Assembly: GCA_021234155.1 (NCBI GenBank)
Contig: JAJEKV010000014.1
Coordinates: forward strand, 21,717,513 to 21,781,512
Direction: 5' to 3'
DNA: 64,000 bases
Source of the DNA: Isoetes taiwanensis
Taxonomy: Eukaryota > Streptophyta > Lycopodiopsida > Isoetales > Isoetaceae
The position numbers were made by a program, and so were the translations under genes. Below, one piece after another: positions 21,701 to 33,640 of the stretch (positions are counted from its first letter, which is position 1; the number at the start of each line of letters is the position of its first letter). The notes under the pieces were generated by a model, which was not told the origin of the DNA, did no database searches, and saw only the letters and a list, made by a program, of their open reading frames with translations.

Positions 21701-21740
21701 TGTAACATTACCATTATTTAAAAAAAAAAAAAAAAAAAAA

Positions 21741-21753
21741 ATATCCTAATCGA
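21741..21753. repeat. L1 target-site duplication, right
   Basis: Exact copy of 15871-15883 directly after the poly(A) run. Confidence 0.93.
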
Positions 21754-21873
21754 CTTACTTTGCAATTACTAGACTGAAACAACACAAGCATCAAGTGCAG
21801 TCACATATCGACTCTGTAAGACATGCTTCAGATTTATAAGGGTGCATACTTGATACCGTGAAGTGTTCAGCTT

Positions 21874-22410
21874 GTGAATTGCCACAATAGGATCCTTAAG
21901 AATATGGTTGATTCATCTGGATTGCAGTTGGTGAAGCAGTCGCTTGCACATTGTGCTCCTTTTGGGAAAACTTCATTAAAACCTCTTCTTCCGTGGGGTC
22001 TCTTTTACCAGCTATGCCCCTTTTCTAATGTATCCCCTTTTTTAAAAGGTTTGTTGGAGTCTTGGGGGATAGTGCAGACTTTATTTCGTATTAATCCTGT
22101 TGCATGTCATCAACTGAGTGCTCCTTGTTGATGGAAACATGTGGAAAATAATCTTCCACTTTATGCTTTAGTCCATCCATTAACTCAGCGACGTTGAAGA
22201 TTAGCAGAAATCTTGACAGTTGTGACATGGTATGAGTCTAGCCAGTTAGTGACCTGGGAGGTCTTACAAACCAAATTCTTGTTGTCTCGATAGGATAGAC
22301 CTACTTGGCAAGAGGTTGCTGATAATCTGCCATTTGCTGCTCCAGAGCCTATTGAAGTGTGCATATGGATTCCCCACCAAAGTGTTCAGGAACATAGGCT
22401 CGTGAACTCT
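21874..22410 (+). mobile_element. Fragment of a second L1 copy (ORF2 C-terminal part)
   Basis: The frame 21874-22131 includes KQSLAHCAPFGKTS and LPWGLFYQLCPF. These match QSLRHCVAFGKPS and LPWALLYGLRPF of the intact-length L1 at about 20560-20640. Similarity continues in other frames (TWQEVADNLPF against IWEQVAGSIPL). Both ends lack poly(A) or a target duplication, so this is an older, degraded piece of a related element. Confidence 0.75.
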
Positions 22411-22780
22411 ATCTGTGTATTGGCTTTATCTGAGTATTAGTCAATCTGAGTATTGGCTTCCAAGTAGAAAGCAAGTTACAAATATGACTTAAATCCTAGT
22501 TTTAATATTTTTACCTTATTTACTTGCATTTTACAGCTGAATGGAGTCAAGATTCTAGAAGGAACATAAAAAAGTTCCAGCAATACGAGTTCTGTATGTC
22601 CTAATGTCAAAATCTAAGTATGCCATGGTTCTCGTCGTCTTTCAAGAGAAAATGGAGAACAGAAGGTTATGTATCCCCCCTTATGATCATTCTTTTGCTT
22701 GGCATAGTCTCATCCATTAGTTCAAGCTTTATCCAAATTAAAACTGGATTTAAATGCTTATAGAACATAGCTATGATTAA

Positions 22781-22992
22781 AGATAAGATGGTTTTTTTTT
22801 TACCTCCATGGGAACCCAATGGGGTTCTGAGACGAGTACATAACAGAGGGTATACACCCAAATGAAACTTGGGATCTAAGCCCCATCACCAAACATAATA
22901 ACAAATGAAAATAAAATAACAGATGAAATAAGTATTGGAGGCACTAAAGATAACTCAACCAGGGGTTTCGGGGCCACTAATCACAGATAAGA
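22781..22992 (-). mobile_element. Short poly(A) retroposon with 8-bp target duplication
   Basis: agataaga occurs at 22781-22788 and again at 22985-22992. Between them, read on the minus strand, lies about 185 bp ending in a poly(A) run (T-run 22791-22801 on the plus strand). The unit has no coding signal. It fits a SINE or a heavily 5'-truncated LINE 3' end. I did not find internal A and B boxes that would prove a SINE. Confidence 0.55.
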
Positions 22993-23989
22993 GTTGTGCC
23001 TCCCCTATATACTGTCCACTTTTTATTCTATTCTATTCTATTTTTATGGAGCCAGTTAATGGTCATTATGTTATCTATTCCTAGTTGTAACATAGTGAAA
23101 ATAAGTTCTGATCCCTATATCTCTGAGATATCTTCAAGTTGCATGTCCTTTACATATGATTTGTGTAGAGCCTAAAGAATTTTATAGGGCCTATTCATCC
23201 ACTCTCCAAGCTCTTTATTATAATGATGCTTTTAAGATGGAGGCTATCATCAATGCTTCTATATCAGTATGCTTGGAGAAGCCACTATGCATCACCACAC
23301 CCTATGTCATTTTTGAGGTATAAGGTTTTCCCCAGGTTTACTTTTAATATGACTATATTGGATATTGACCTCAGATGCTGCTTTCCAGGATGCAGCAAGC
23401 ATGTGGCCAAGGCACATATTACAGTGCACATTTGTAGAACTTACATCTCGAAATTTTGTGCAAATGCAAAGCATGCATGGTGGTATAGCTGGTATGGCAG
23501 TTGCAACAAGATGCATCTATATGCTGACAAAATTCAACATTAGCATATCAATAAACCTATTGTATCAAGGCTAAATAATAGTTGCATCCTCTTTCAATTG
23601 CTCTTATTACGAGTAAATAATAGTTGAGGATAGAGTAAGAAACCCTAGGTCAAAGGACACTTCCATTACCTGCACCATTTCTAGAAGAGAGTAGTATCAT
23701 TATTAAGTGTGTGATTTTGGTCATTGGAAGTGAATCTTGCATGTTCAATTAGAGTTGCAATAGTTCTAAGCTTCAAAGAATATACTCAGGGTCGTGAAGG
23801 CAATTCCCCATGTTTTTAATTTCCTCAGCCGTGGATGCAAAAATTTAAAGATCCAATGACCTATAATAAGTTTAGGTGCCATGTTAAGCCATATAAACAT
23901 GCTAGAATTGCAGCAAACCATGTTTCTTAGAAAAGGAAAACTGCTAATAATATAGATTGTGTATTCGATAGGCTTTTTCCTTATATTAG
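22993..23989. other. Intergenic, no supported gene
   Basis: Short ORFs at 23223-23574 show no family signal. Nothing else is recognised. Confidence 0.4.
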
Positions 23990-24530
23990 CTAGTGGCACT
24001 TTTATGTCAAGCTTAGCCCTTTTTGTGTCACGATATGTATGTATTTCTATTTCATGATGTCACAACATTAACATTTTCTTGATGCATTCATGTGAAGTAA
24101 GTGCCACAATATGTAACAGAACATTGATGTAAATTTATCGATATGTTTGACAGTGCAAGATGCTATAAACTTTCCATAAAAGGCGACAAAGAGATATCAC
24201 AATATTTATACAAATATGCAGCAAAGTGGACCAAAAAACTTTAAGATTGATGACGTTATAGTTGACACAAAAATATTGTTATATTGACTCTAAAATGTAT
24301 CACAAAAATTACACAATATTTGACACAACTGGTATTACAAAATAAAACATAAAAGTCCCAAGGTTTGACACAAACCTTTCGAAAAAGTGACATTACAGTT
24401 GATATAACTGTATTGACACAAGTTTTAACGCAATCGAATAAATTTGTGTCACTTTTGAGCTTCTAACACAAATGTGACAAACCTTAAAAGGTAGTGACAT
24501 AGGGTTTGACGCAAAAACCTTGTCCTCTAT
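23990..24530. repeat. Cluster of tgacacaa / ttgtgtca motifs in both orientations
   Basis: At least eight copies of a tgacacaa-like motif or its complement fall in about 540 bp (for example near 24020, 24256, 24319, 24366, 24414, 24446, 24467 and 24505). The two margins look weakly inverted (ttttatgtcaag on the left; tttgacgcaaaaa on the right). The pattern suggests subterminal repeats of a non-autonomous DNA transposon. No clear TIR or target duplication was found. Confidence 0.4.
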
Positions 24531-24539
24531 TCCAATAGG

Positions 24540-25860
24540 CAAAAAGGAAGGAGAAGCTGCATGGTAAGAAGTCTGATAAACATGTATTCAAAGCCTATAT
24601 GGCGAAGGTATGTTTGAAACACTCTCAGGTGGAGGGCGGCAAGTGCTCTTGCTGAATCACCATGATCTTACTGGTTATTGTCAGACGTCGGAATCTTCAC
24701 TATGGCATGAAACTCTATGTATTTCTTTTCTAATTTGCTCTGTTGCGGTTTTACTATATCTCTTGTTTTCTATCAGCCAAACAATTTTTCTTAATAGTTT
24801 TAGGATTCAGGAAGCCCATATCATATTAGCCTCTTGTGTCTTTGTATTTACTACCCTGAGTAATAAATGGTCCGTATAATCTAATGTTGTATGGAGGTTA
24901 CTTTGTTCGATTTCTGTATGATATTGATCATTTCTTGGCATTTGGATTCATGCATTCACAAATGTATGGGTTAACCAATGTACACACGTCTCTTAACCGT
25001 GTAAAATCCTTCAAGGGATTCAGTTTTCAAGGTATACAACGTGACCATGTATTTCAAGTTGTTATTGGGTGGGCTACATCAGATTTTCACTCTGGTCTTT
25101 ATTCGTATCGACTAGGATTATCTTATACCTCCCAGCATATCTAGTATAGGGAATATCTCATACCGTTGGATGATAAAATGTCCGACTGTTTATGGTATGG
25201 GGTCACCGGTCATTTGAATACACTTTGGCAAACACCTTGCTTTTCTGGCAAATATCGTTAAATCCTGTGATGAGGCTCGGGACAACAACTTTTCTCAGGC
25301 ACTCAAATGCCAAATATGGTCTGAGCCGATTATGCTCGAGTAATTGTAAAGACTGGAAAAATGCCCTTTTATATTCAACCAAGATATCATGGGGTGATGT
25401 TGGCCTATATTTCCTCCATTGTTGCATCCATTGGCTAAATTCTTTGGTGGGCTCTTGGATATTGTTCTGCTTTGCTCCAATGGTAGTGGCCTCAAACTTT
25501 TACTTCAGCTCCATTATCTCATAGGAGGTTATTGGAGCTTATGGAAACTAGTTATTGTACCCGATGGGTTTAGGTCATGCCTGGGGTCTCCCATTCCCAC
25601 GTGGTGCAATATTATATCCTCCTAGTTCACTCACTATGGTTGGGATCAACTTTGGACTTGGTACCCACGCCTCTTGTCGCTAATTTACCTAAGATTTTGT
25701 TCGAGACTCCAGGCCACTCATGGTAAAAAATTGGATACCTGGAGGGAACTTGAATATGACAAATGTGTGGGATCAAAAAGTAGGTATGCATGGAATCTGC
25801 AGGCAGGGAATGAACATTTCTGGCTCTCTCTTATAAACATTGTGGGTCTCTCCTCCTAAT
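24540..25860. other. Degenerate coding-like sequence, unrecognised
   Basis: On the plus strand 24540-24606 reads KRKEKLHGKKSDKHVFKAYM, which looks coding but has no family I know. On the minus strand 25203-25427 reads RKYRPTSPHDILVEYKRAFF followed by LECLRKVVVPS-like sequence. It is open over more than 70 codons and weakly reminiscent of a retroelement gag. Stops surround both. I would not assign either to a gene. Confidence 0.25.
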
Positions 25861-25931
25861 ACTACAATCTCTTGGTCTAACAAGCAAAAATGTTAGGATA
25901 GAGTATATTACATGCTTGATAGATTCTATAT

Positions 25932-25979
25932 GGCCAATAAAACAGGGATTACCAAAAAAAAATCCGGTAAGTATAAATA
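25932..25979 (+). promoter_or_regulatory. Putative TOP6B core promoter
   Basis: A TATA-like tataaata at 25972-25979 lies about 156 bp before the start codon, with a CCAAT motif (ggccaataa) about 35 bp further upstream. Position and order suit a plant core promoter; the assignment is inference. Confidence 0.4.
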
Positions 25980-26134
25980 AAGAACGGCATTTTTGCAATG
26001 CAAAAACTAGATTAGAGGCCCGGTTTTCCCTTCGTAATTTATTTGTACCTTTTAACTTCTTCAAATATCGTAATTCCCTCGTGTACAAGTGAATGAGTTC
26101 AAAGCTACTTCCATTTTGGCGGGCGTTCTGAGCT

Positions 26135-29100
26135 ATGGTGATGGCCCAACCGCCGGAGTCCGCCAAGAAGACCAAGCCTTCCAAATCCCAGGATGTTCTT
26201 AAGCAAAGTAAGCTCTTACAGTGTTTCATATTCCGATAAAAAAATGAATCATAGTGAAAAATTTGCTTAATATAGATACGCTCTTTTACTAAAGTCATCA
26301 CTTCGTTTGCAGAATCTCCCGCCGAGTTTTTCTCAGAGAACAAAAATATTGCTGGCTTTGACAATGTGAGTCTCTTCCCAGCTACTTTCCCATTCTAATA
26401 TTTATCACAATTGAAGCGGATTACTGGACGTTTCAATGTTTTATTGGAGGAGGTAATGCCTCTTAGCATAAAGTATAATAGACCATAGTGTTCTTGATGG
26501 AACTTTTGCAAGGGGAACAGTAATTGCTCCACAGTTGATTCCAGCCACAATACTACTATAATTATTCAAATCATGTGCTTAAAGAAAAAAAGTTCTTGTA
26601 AGCAGAATATCTTATTCAGAATCTAATTCTACGGTGGCAGTAATTCTCCCAGACTAGAAGATAAATAGCAAACATTTTTTAGAGAAATAATGCTGTTTCT
26701 GAAGTATTGGTTCCATTTGTGTAACATTCCAGCCGGTACTGTTCTGATAATTGATGCTTGTTTTTTGTCAGCCTGGAAAGAGTTTATACACCACGGTGCG
26801 TGAGCTAGTTGAGAATGCACTTGATTCAGCAGAATCAATAGCCCAACTCCCAGTGATAGAAGTAACCATGTAAAGTATCTCATTGTTCTGGTCAGTATAC
26901 TTGTCATATTTGAATGGTCGTATAAAGCCTATATGGTGTCCAAGAGTTTCAGCATGTACAATGGAACTTCATTACCTTTAATTCATGGATCAATTTAAAC
27001 AACACATGTAGAAGAGGGTACAATGAACTATGCATCAAGCGTCTTGTCTTTTTCTGCAACTCCAATGGCAGAGGTCTGTGGCATATTTTCTTGCCCCCAT
27101 ACATCAAAAAGGAAGGATTTGCATTTAGTTGTCACTTCTCTTTAAAGACTACTTATTTCCATAATAAGACAACCCTATAGGAAACCTGTAAGTATATCAG
27201 GGTGATTTCTCCCCTGAGATCCCTATCCATGAAAAGGGATGAAAACTTCCTCATGCAGCATCATCTGGCACAGCAGTGTGTGGGCTGCATCTTCAGCTGG
27301 TTAGCAGTCGAATGTACATGACCAGTCAGGCTATTTGTTTGGTAGCACTGATTAGCTCTGGTGCAGAGAAGTGATTTTGGGCATGATAGAAAAAGGAGAG
27401 GTTTTATACGTTTTCTTCATAAAGAACTTTTGTGTTCTATTTTAGTTCCGTTCAACATCTCAAACTACTATGCTTACATGTGGTGTGATTCCCATTTTTC
27501 TTTCCAGAGTTCACCTAAGCTCATAGTTTTTTAATCTGTGAAACAAGTCGTTACTTGCAGTTTCTACACACTAGGATTTATGATGAATATCAATGGGCAT
27601 CTATAGACATCAAATGGAGCTAGAACATTATTTGTAGGAACAAGGGTCGTTATGAAGCATAGTTTGTACAGTTAAAAACTCTGTAGTAACATTTTGATTC
27701 TAAATCTGATGCCAAATGGTTGCATGACAGCGAAGAAATAAGCAAATCACGATTCAATTCAATGATTGGTTTAATTGATTGTGAGCGTGTTGATGCTGAG
27801 CTGTATGATGACTATGAGACGCAGAAGGAAAGGGAGGTTAGTTGCCCTATTTCATGTATATATATGTCTTCTAAAATCTATTTATTCCATTTCATTTGGA
27901 TGTTCCATTTTGGATATATTCTTTTTCATGTACAGCATTGTGGAGTAGGCCAATGGTATTTGCTTGACGTGTGAATTCTTGTTGTGGTTGTCAACTATGA
28001 TGGATTAAGTTTCTCTAGTTGAAGCTATAAAACTTGATGCCTCAAGATTTGACACTGTGCCGAGGTTTGCCATGCATACACTTTGGGGGAAAGATGCAGG
28101 TCCCCATATTCATGTCTGTGTTTTAGGGTATGATGGTCCATCGGCCACATGATTGGATGCATTATCACATGCAATGGGAATGTGAACTTGTCCGAAATAT
28201 AATTCTATTATAGATCAACTTGCCTGTCTTCAATATTGCAAAGTGAGATTTTATTTCTTCTCCCAGGAGTCACTAAGGGCAGGAAGAACCATCAGGTCAG
28301 ATGCATAAGCATCATCACCCTGTACAATAGCAGATTATTGAAAATCTTTAGTCCACGTGGCTATTGTAGGGATTCCTTGTGATGATGAATAAAATTTGGT
28401 TGTCGTTGTTGTGATCATTTTCATCATTATGGTTGATTTACCCCATCCTTCCTATTTTATTTCTCGGTTTATCTTGCACACAGATTTTGTGGGAGATACT
28501 CATATATATTTTTTTTAATGGAGAATATAGAAACGGCTGGCGAAGGAGGCGAAGGAACAGGAAAGACATGCAAAGGCCATAGCAGCAGGAAGGAAGGTTA
28601 AAGAGAATAATTCCATGAAAGCTCTTAAAGGCCGTGGAGAAACAGTGTTTTTCAAAGTTACATGTAAGGTATACAATATCTCTCAGTTCATTTGATTAGT
28701 TAATTTGTGCATTCTTATGTTTTTTCATGGCGTAAGTTCAATCTTCTGATACAGGATAATGGAAGAGGCATGCCTCATGATGATATTCCAAACATGCTTG
28801 GGAGGGGTAAGTACATAGTAGCCTTGCTTGGTCACATGTAATCAAATGCTTGTTTGGAGTAGGGAATTTATTCGAAATTGTTTTGGTTGTGTTTCTATGT
28901 TTTTCAGTGCTTTCGGGAACAAAATATGGCCTGAAACAGACACGAGGAAAATTTGGATTGGGTGCAAAGATGGTAATTCTGATAGCTTAAAGCAGGTCAT
29001 AGTTGTGATTAGGCCCATATTTTGATATTACAGTTAAAAGTATTCTCAGATGAAAAAATAATAATGTTGGACAAAAAACAATATTCTGAAAAATTACTTC

Positions 29101-32100
29101 ATCTTAAGATATTCATATTGCTCATTTGGAATTCTACCATATCTTCCTGGTATTCTTCTAATTTGTCAATGCGTATGATCTTCCTTCCTTAAAGGTTTGG
29201 TTAGAAAAACACTAATAACAGAAGTCTCCAATTTGCAGGCATTAATTTGGTCAAAAATGAGTACAGGATTGCCCATTGACATTTTAACTGCAGCTAAAAA
29301 CCAGAAGCATGTCTCTTTTTGCCGGCTGGATATCAATATCCATAAGTAAGCATTGTGGTTTGCAGGCATGTGCACTGGTTATTAGGAAAATGTAAAGGAA
29401 TCATATACAGCATTATGGCTAATTTCTTACGGGCAACTATATAGGAATGTTCCTAATGTCCATATCCACGAGAAACGATCCAATGCAGAAGGATGGCATG
29501 GGGCGGAAATCCAAGTAACTATTGAAGGGAATTGGACAACATACCGCGTATGTGAAATGACAATCAATATGAATGACTACATTTAGTGTCAGACATAAGA
29601 GCCATTCGAGTTGAAACATATATATGTTTTCTTACTCTTTCTGTGTACCATGGCTGGCTGCAGGCAAAAATAATCAATTATATGCGTCAAATGGCAGTGA
29701 TCACACCTTATGCACAATTTATGTTCCGTTATATTGGGCCTTCTGCAGAGTATGTTGCATTTAAGAGCTTATGTGTTATTGATATGATAATGGCATAACA
29801 CTGCACTTATACTTGCAACTCTATGCAGCAAAAATGTCACAATAAGATTTGCACGCCGGACTGATGTGATGCCTCCAGCACCAGATGAGACCAAGTTCCA
29901 CCCATCAGCTGTTGACTTGCTTTTAATTAAGCGGTTAATTGCAGAGACATCAAGGCCGACACTTTCTCAGTTTCTTCAGCATGAATTTACTAGTATAAGC
30001 AAATCTTATGCCGAACGTCTAATTGGTATGATCTGCTTGGAGCAATAAATGTAGGAAGAAGAATCAGGATGTTGTAGTTTAATATGTTGCAAAATTTATC
30101 ATTATTTGTAGGAGAAATGGGTCCAGAATTTTCTTCCAAGACACTTGTGCAGTCTCTTACTCCACAACAAATTGTTCGCATTCACCAACTTTTTAGACAA
30201 GCAAAATTTGATGATCCAGGGGGTGAGGTATATGGTCGTGTTACCAATAGCCTTGTAGGTGTAGCAGCAGAAGCTAATTGGCTATTATTATTTTCATTGG
30301 CTGCAGTGTCTGAGCCCAGCTGGTGAGTACAATCTTCGGCTTGGAATAATGAAGGAGCTACATCCCGACATGGTAGCAACTTACCAAGGAAGGTAATTAC
30401 CTATAGGAAATCATTATTAGGTTCTTCATAATCTGATGGGATGTGGTATATAGTATCTGTTGCAATTTTTAGTTGGCCAATCAGGTAACTGCTCTTTTAG
30501 AAACTGGTGATAGCTATAACCCTCAATCAGGTAACTGCTCTTTTAGAAACTGTTGATAGCTGTTACCCTCAAACACCAAGTACGTCTGTTTCAAAAACTA
30601 TCATGATTAATTCTGCTTGGATCGGGTGTATTTCTGATCTTCCACATCGGCCATGGTTCCAATTTTTTCTGTATTGGTCTGGAAGAACATGTTTCTATCT
30701 CTACAATGAGAATTCATGTGAACAAGTATTTACTTTGTTGACCTCAATTTATGAGTCCTTTTATGGTCATGTATATTGCGTAGGATCAACTTAGAAATCC
30801 ATGCTCCAGATATAAGATATAGGGCCACCTCTTATCTTGCAAGACATGCTAGTGGAATTTGGCCATTGTATCACAAAGTGTAACTATACGTAATGAATGA
30901 TGTGTGTGAATCTCTCTGAATAATCAATGCTGTGTTTGAACAGAATTTTTCTTCCACATTATATTAGGGAGAAGGGCAGCTAACTTGGAAGTGTGGAGCT
31001 TTTTAAAAAGTTAATCATGTTATTTTTATTTGAAATCTTTTAACTTGCTGATGCAGTGCTCAAGTGTTTGAAGGGCATCCCTTTCTTGTAGAAGCAGGTG
31101 TCAGCATAGGAGGAAAGGATGTGAAACCGGTGCTGTCTCATTGCCCCGCTTGTTTTATTCTGATTTCGTATCTTATTTGTAAGGTTTTTCTTCCACAGGG
31201 TATCAATGTGTTCCGCTTTGCAAACCGGATACCTCTTCTTTTTGAGCAAGGGGGAGATGTGGTTACAAGGACTGCAATGAAGCGCATCAAGTCAGTACAT
31301 TTATCCTCTTCTTATATCGTTGCGGGTCTTTTGAAGTGGATATTAATTTTTTGCACACAATGTAGTTGGAATAGCTACAAAATCAACCAATTGCAAGATA
31401 AAGTTGGTGTTTTTGTGAGCATCGTCAGTACAAAGATTCCATTTAAAGGAACAGGCAAGGAGTACATAGGGGATGACATCACTGAAATCGCCTCAGCTGT
31501 GAAGGTTTCCCGTGTTCCTTCTTCTCAATTGCATAATGGGGATAGATGAGTTATTTACAAAGCATTTGTATTAAGTTCAATGGTATTCAATGGCAGTCTG
31601 CTATTCAACAATGCTGCATCCAATTGAAGGCAAAGATTTTACGGCAACAAGCAGCAAGAGAGAGACAACAACGCAAACGCAGTCTTTCCAAGTATGGAAG
31701 GGAGGAGTGCTACTTATGTTGGATCGAATGTTAAAATCGGTTTGTCTCGTTTTGCAGATACGTGCCAGATGTTGCACGAGCAATATACGGTGTTCTTAAG
31801 GTAATGTCTGATGATCAGCCAACAAAGAAATGCAAATATGGTGAAGAATTTGAGAAAATGCTTAGCAAAGTCACCTCTCGTGAGATATCAGAAACGACAT
31901 TATCACAGAAGCTTACGCAGCACATTGAGCAGGTTATTGAGTCAGCTCTACCTTAATGCTTATAACATCTGTCCCAAGTGCAGAGAACTTATGGTGGTGT
32001 AACACTCGCTGATTTGTCTTTCTATATTGCAGGTTGATGCGGAAATGGCCCTTGAATATGCTATGCAAAGTGGAATGGCAGAGGCTTCACGAGAAAATAT

Positions 32101-32179
32101 TTTCTTAAAGCACTTTGAGAAGCAAACTCTTGCTGTAGAGCTTCATAACCATGTCTGTGTTATGAAGCTTTTTGCTTGA
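26135..32179 (+). CDS. TOP6B: DNA topoisomerase VI subunit B (TOP6B), 19 exons
   Basis: This is the ATPase subunit of the plant topoisomerase VI complex, which pairs with the A subunit to pass one duplex through another in the nucleus. In Arabidopsis it is needed for endoreduplication. Exons: 26135-26207, 26313-26365, 26772-26869, 27731-27836, 28531-28668, 28755-28806, 28908-28972, 29239-29345, 29445-29547, 29664-29749, 29829-30025, 30112-30227, 30307-30392, 31057-31129, 31199-31290, 31366-31504, 31597-31691, 31758-31932, 32033-32179. All introns are GT-AG and all phases agree, giving 666 residues, close to the 670 of Arabidopsis. The GHKL ATPase signature is complete: RELVENALD (Glu53, Asn57), DNGRGM (157-162) and GKFGLGAKM (187-195). 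An H2TH-like block (SLTPQQIVRIHQLF) and the transducer with the switch-lysine segment GTGKEY (near 513) follow. The first ATG is used; MVM gives an alternative start two codons on. No defect is visible. Confidence 0.96.
30482..30573 (+). repeat. 46-bp tandem duplication in TOP6B intron 13
   Basis: Units 30482-30527 and 30528-30573 are nearly identical. The duplication lies inside the largest of the downstream introns and does not touch splice sites. Confidence 0.85.
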
Positions 32180-32229
32180 TTAAGAGCAACGTGCAAAAAT
32201 GCTGGTTTTGCCGCTAAGGAAGGGCCCAT

Positions 32230-32457
32230 CCCCATTGCTCTGTGGCAAACCCAGTTCCACAATTGACCTTCCCGTTGCAATCCCAACTCATCTGTATAAC
32301 GTTCCATTATAAATCAACACAAGGTTACAGATCAACGGTTCACTATTGAATGCCTAACTAACTATCTAAACTTTAATGGCTACTAACGGTTAACAACTTA
32401 TGCCAGGTTGGCCATTTTGTCCCTTGATTACATCTGCCATTATTTCCAATGGTCCAA
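32230..32457 (-). repeat. Probable copia 3' LTR
   Basis: On the minus strand the purine tract ctaaggggag (about 32458-32468) is followed by attggaccattgg, the usual place for an LTR start. The LTR is non-coding. Its far end, toward TOP6B, cannot be fixed without a second LTR. Confidence 0.5.
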
Positions 32458-32566
32458 TACTCCCCTTAGATGTGATCAAGCATAATCTGAACCTTCCTCA
32501 TTCCAAGCTCTTTGACACACTCACAAAATCTCCTCTTTAGCAGTGCTTTGGTAAAGGTGTCAGCAG

Positions 32567-33188
32567 TCATGTTTTGAGTATTCGGATATTCGACATCAAT
32601 TCTCCCCTCTTCACCTTTTCTCGAGTGAAATGGTACTGCACTTCAATGTGTTTTGCCTTTGAGATGTTTGTAGGATTCCTGACTAGTGCAAGAGGTGCCT
32701 GATTATTGTTGAAGACTGGCACTGCCCCCTTTTGTATTTCCCCGGTCTCTTCAAGCAATCCGTTCAGCCATATTGCTTCCTTCCCAGCAGCACATAATGC
32801 CACGTATTTTGATTCGCAGGTTGAGACTGCTATTGATCTTGCTGCTGCACCAGCTCACCATTCTCCCTTGCAACATGAAACAATAGCGAGTTCTAGAGTA
32901 GTCGTCGGATAGATCACCAGCATAATTTGCATTAGTAAAGCCTTGAAGCTTAGAATTGAATTTAGAACCTGATGAATATTGAAGAATGAGATCTTGAGTG
33001 GCGTTGAGATATCGCAAGATCCTGAGAACAGCCCTCCAATGTGCATGAGCAGAATAGCTCAAAAACTGACTGGCTGAGACTACTGCCGAACATGGTCTAG
33101 TACATATCATTATATGCATTAGACTGCCAACATCACTGGCATATGGTACGTCTCTCATGAAAGCCTCCTCTTTGGAGTGTTGGGACAC
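32567..33188 (-). pseudogene. copia RNase H region
   Basis: Frames 32751-33188 and 32567-32803 hold VGSLMHIMICTRPC (RT end), FTNANYAGDLSDDYSRTRYC (RNase H, with an Asn where the first catalytic Asp is usual), WCSSKINSS, EAIWLNGLLEE and HIEVQYHFTREKV. They overlap in different frames, which indicates at least one indel. Confidence 0.82.
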
Positions 33189-33640
33189 ATCTCCTTGGTT
33201 AGATGCACAGATGGCGCTGGAGAAGTAGACAATCCTTTAGAATCTTGCATGTTGAACTTTTGTAGGATGCCATTGATATTTTTGGCTTGATGCATATAAA
33301 TAGAGCGTGAGACCCCATTCCTGGTGATGGTTATCCCCAAAAGATATCTGACTTGCTCCAAATCCATCATGCAAAATCTTGATGCCAAAAGCCCTTCTAA
33401 TTTGTCAAGACTGGCCCTGTTACTGCTTGCCAACAATAGATCATCCACGTACAGCACAAATATAAGCCATTCAACAGGGGTCATCTTCACATAAATGTTC
33501 CAGTCTGCTTGACTCCAGTGAATCCATGATCATGGAAGAATGAATTGATGGTGTGATCGATGGCTTCCTTACTCCAAGCCATCTCAACAACTTGACCATC
33601 CAAAGCTTTAGTGGGGACTCTGTTGTGAATGTACACTGCT
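33155..33640 (-). pseudogene. copia reverse transcriptase with internal deletion
   Basis: The catalytic box FVLYVDDLLLASS and the thumb blocks (YLLGITITRNG, GILQKFNM) are present. The sequence jumps from the integrase C-terminal block VPTKALDGQ straight to MAWSKEAIDHTINSFFHDHG, which in copia lies just before YVDD. The integrase C-terminus and the RT fingers and palm are therefore missing, a deletion I infer to be several hundred bp. Confidence 0.75.

Larger units (their letters stand above)
15884..21740 (+). mobile_element. L1-type LINE, near full length, defective
   Basis: This 5857-bp element is delimited by a 13-bp target duplication and ends in about 21 A. It holds an ORF1 with a plant-L1 nucleic-acid-binding domain. 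The ORF2 region has an AP-type endonuclease, an RT with FADD-type catalytic box and a C-terminal zf-RVT-like segment. Several frameshifts and stops separate these parts. The 5' end begins at the duplication, so the copy appears untruncated. Confidence 0.93.
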
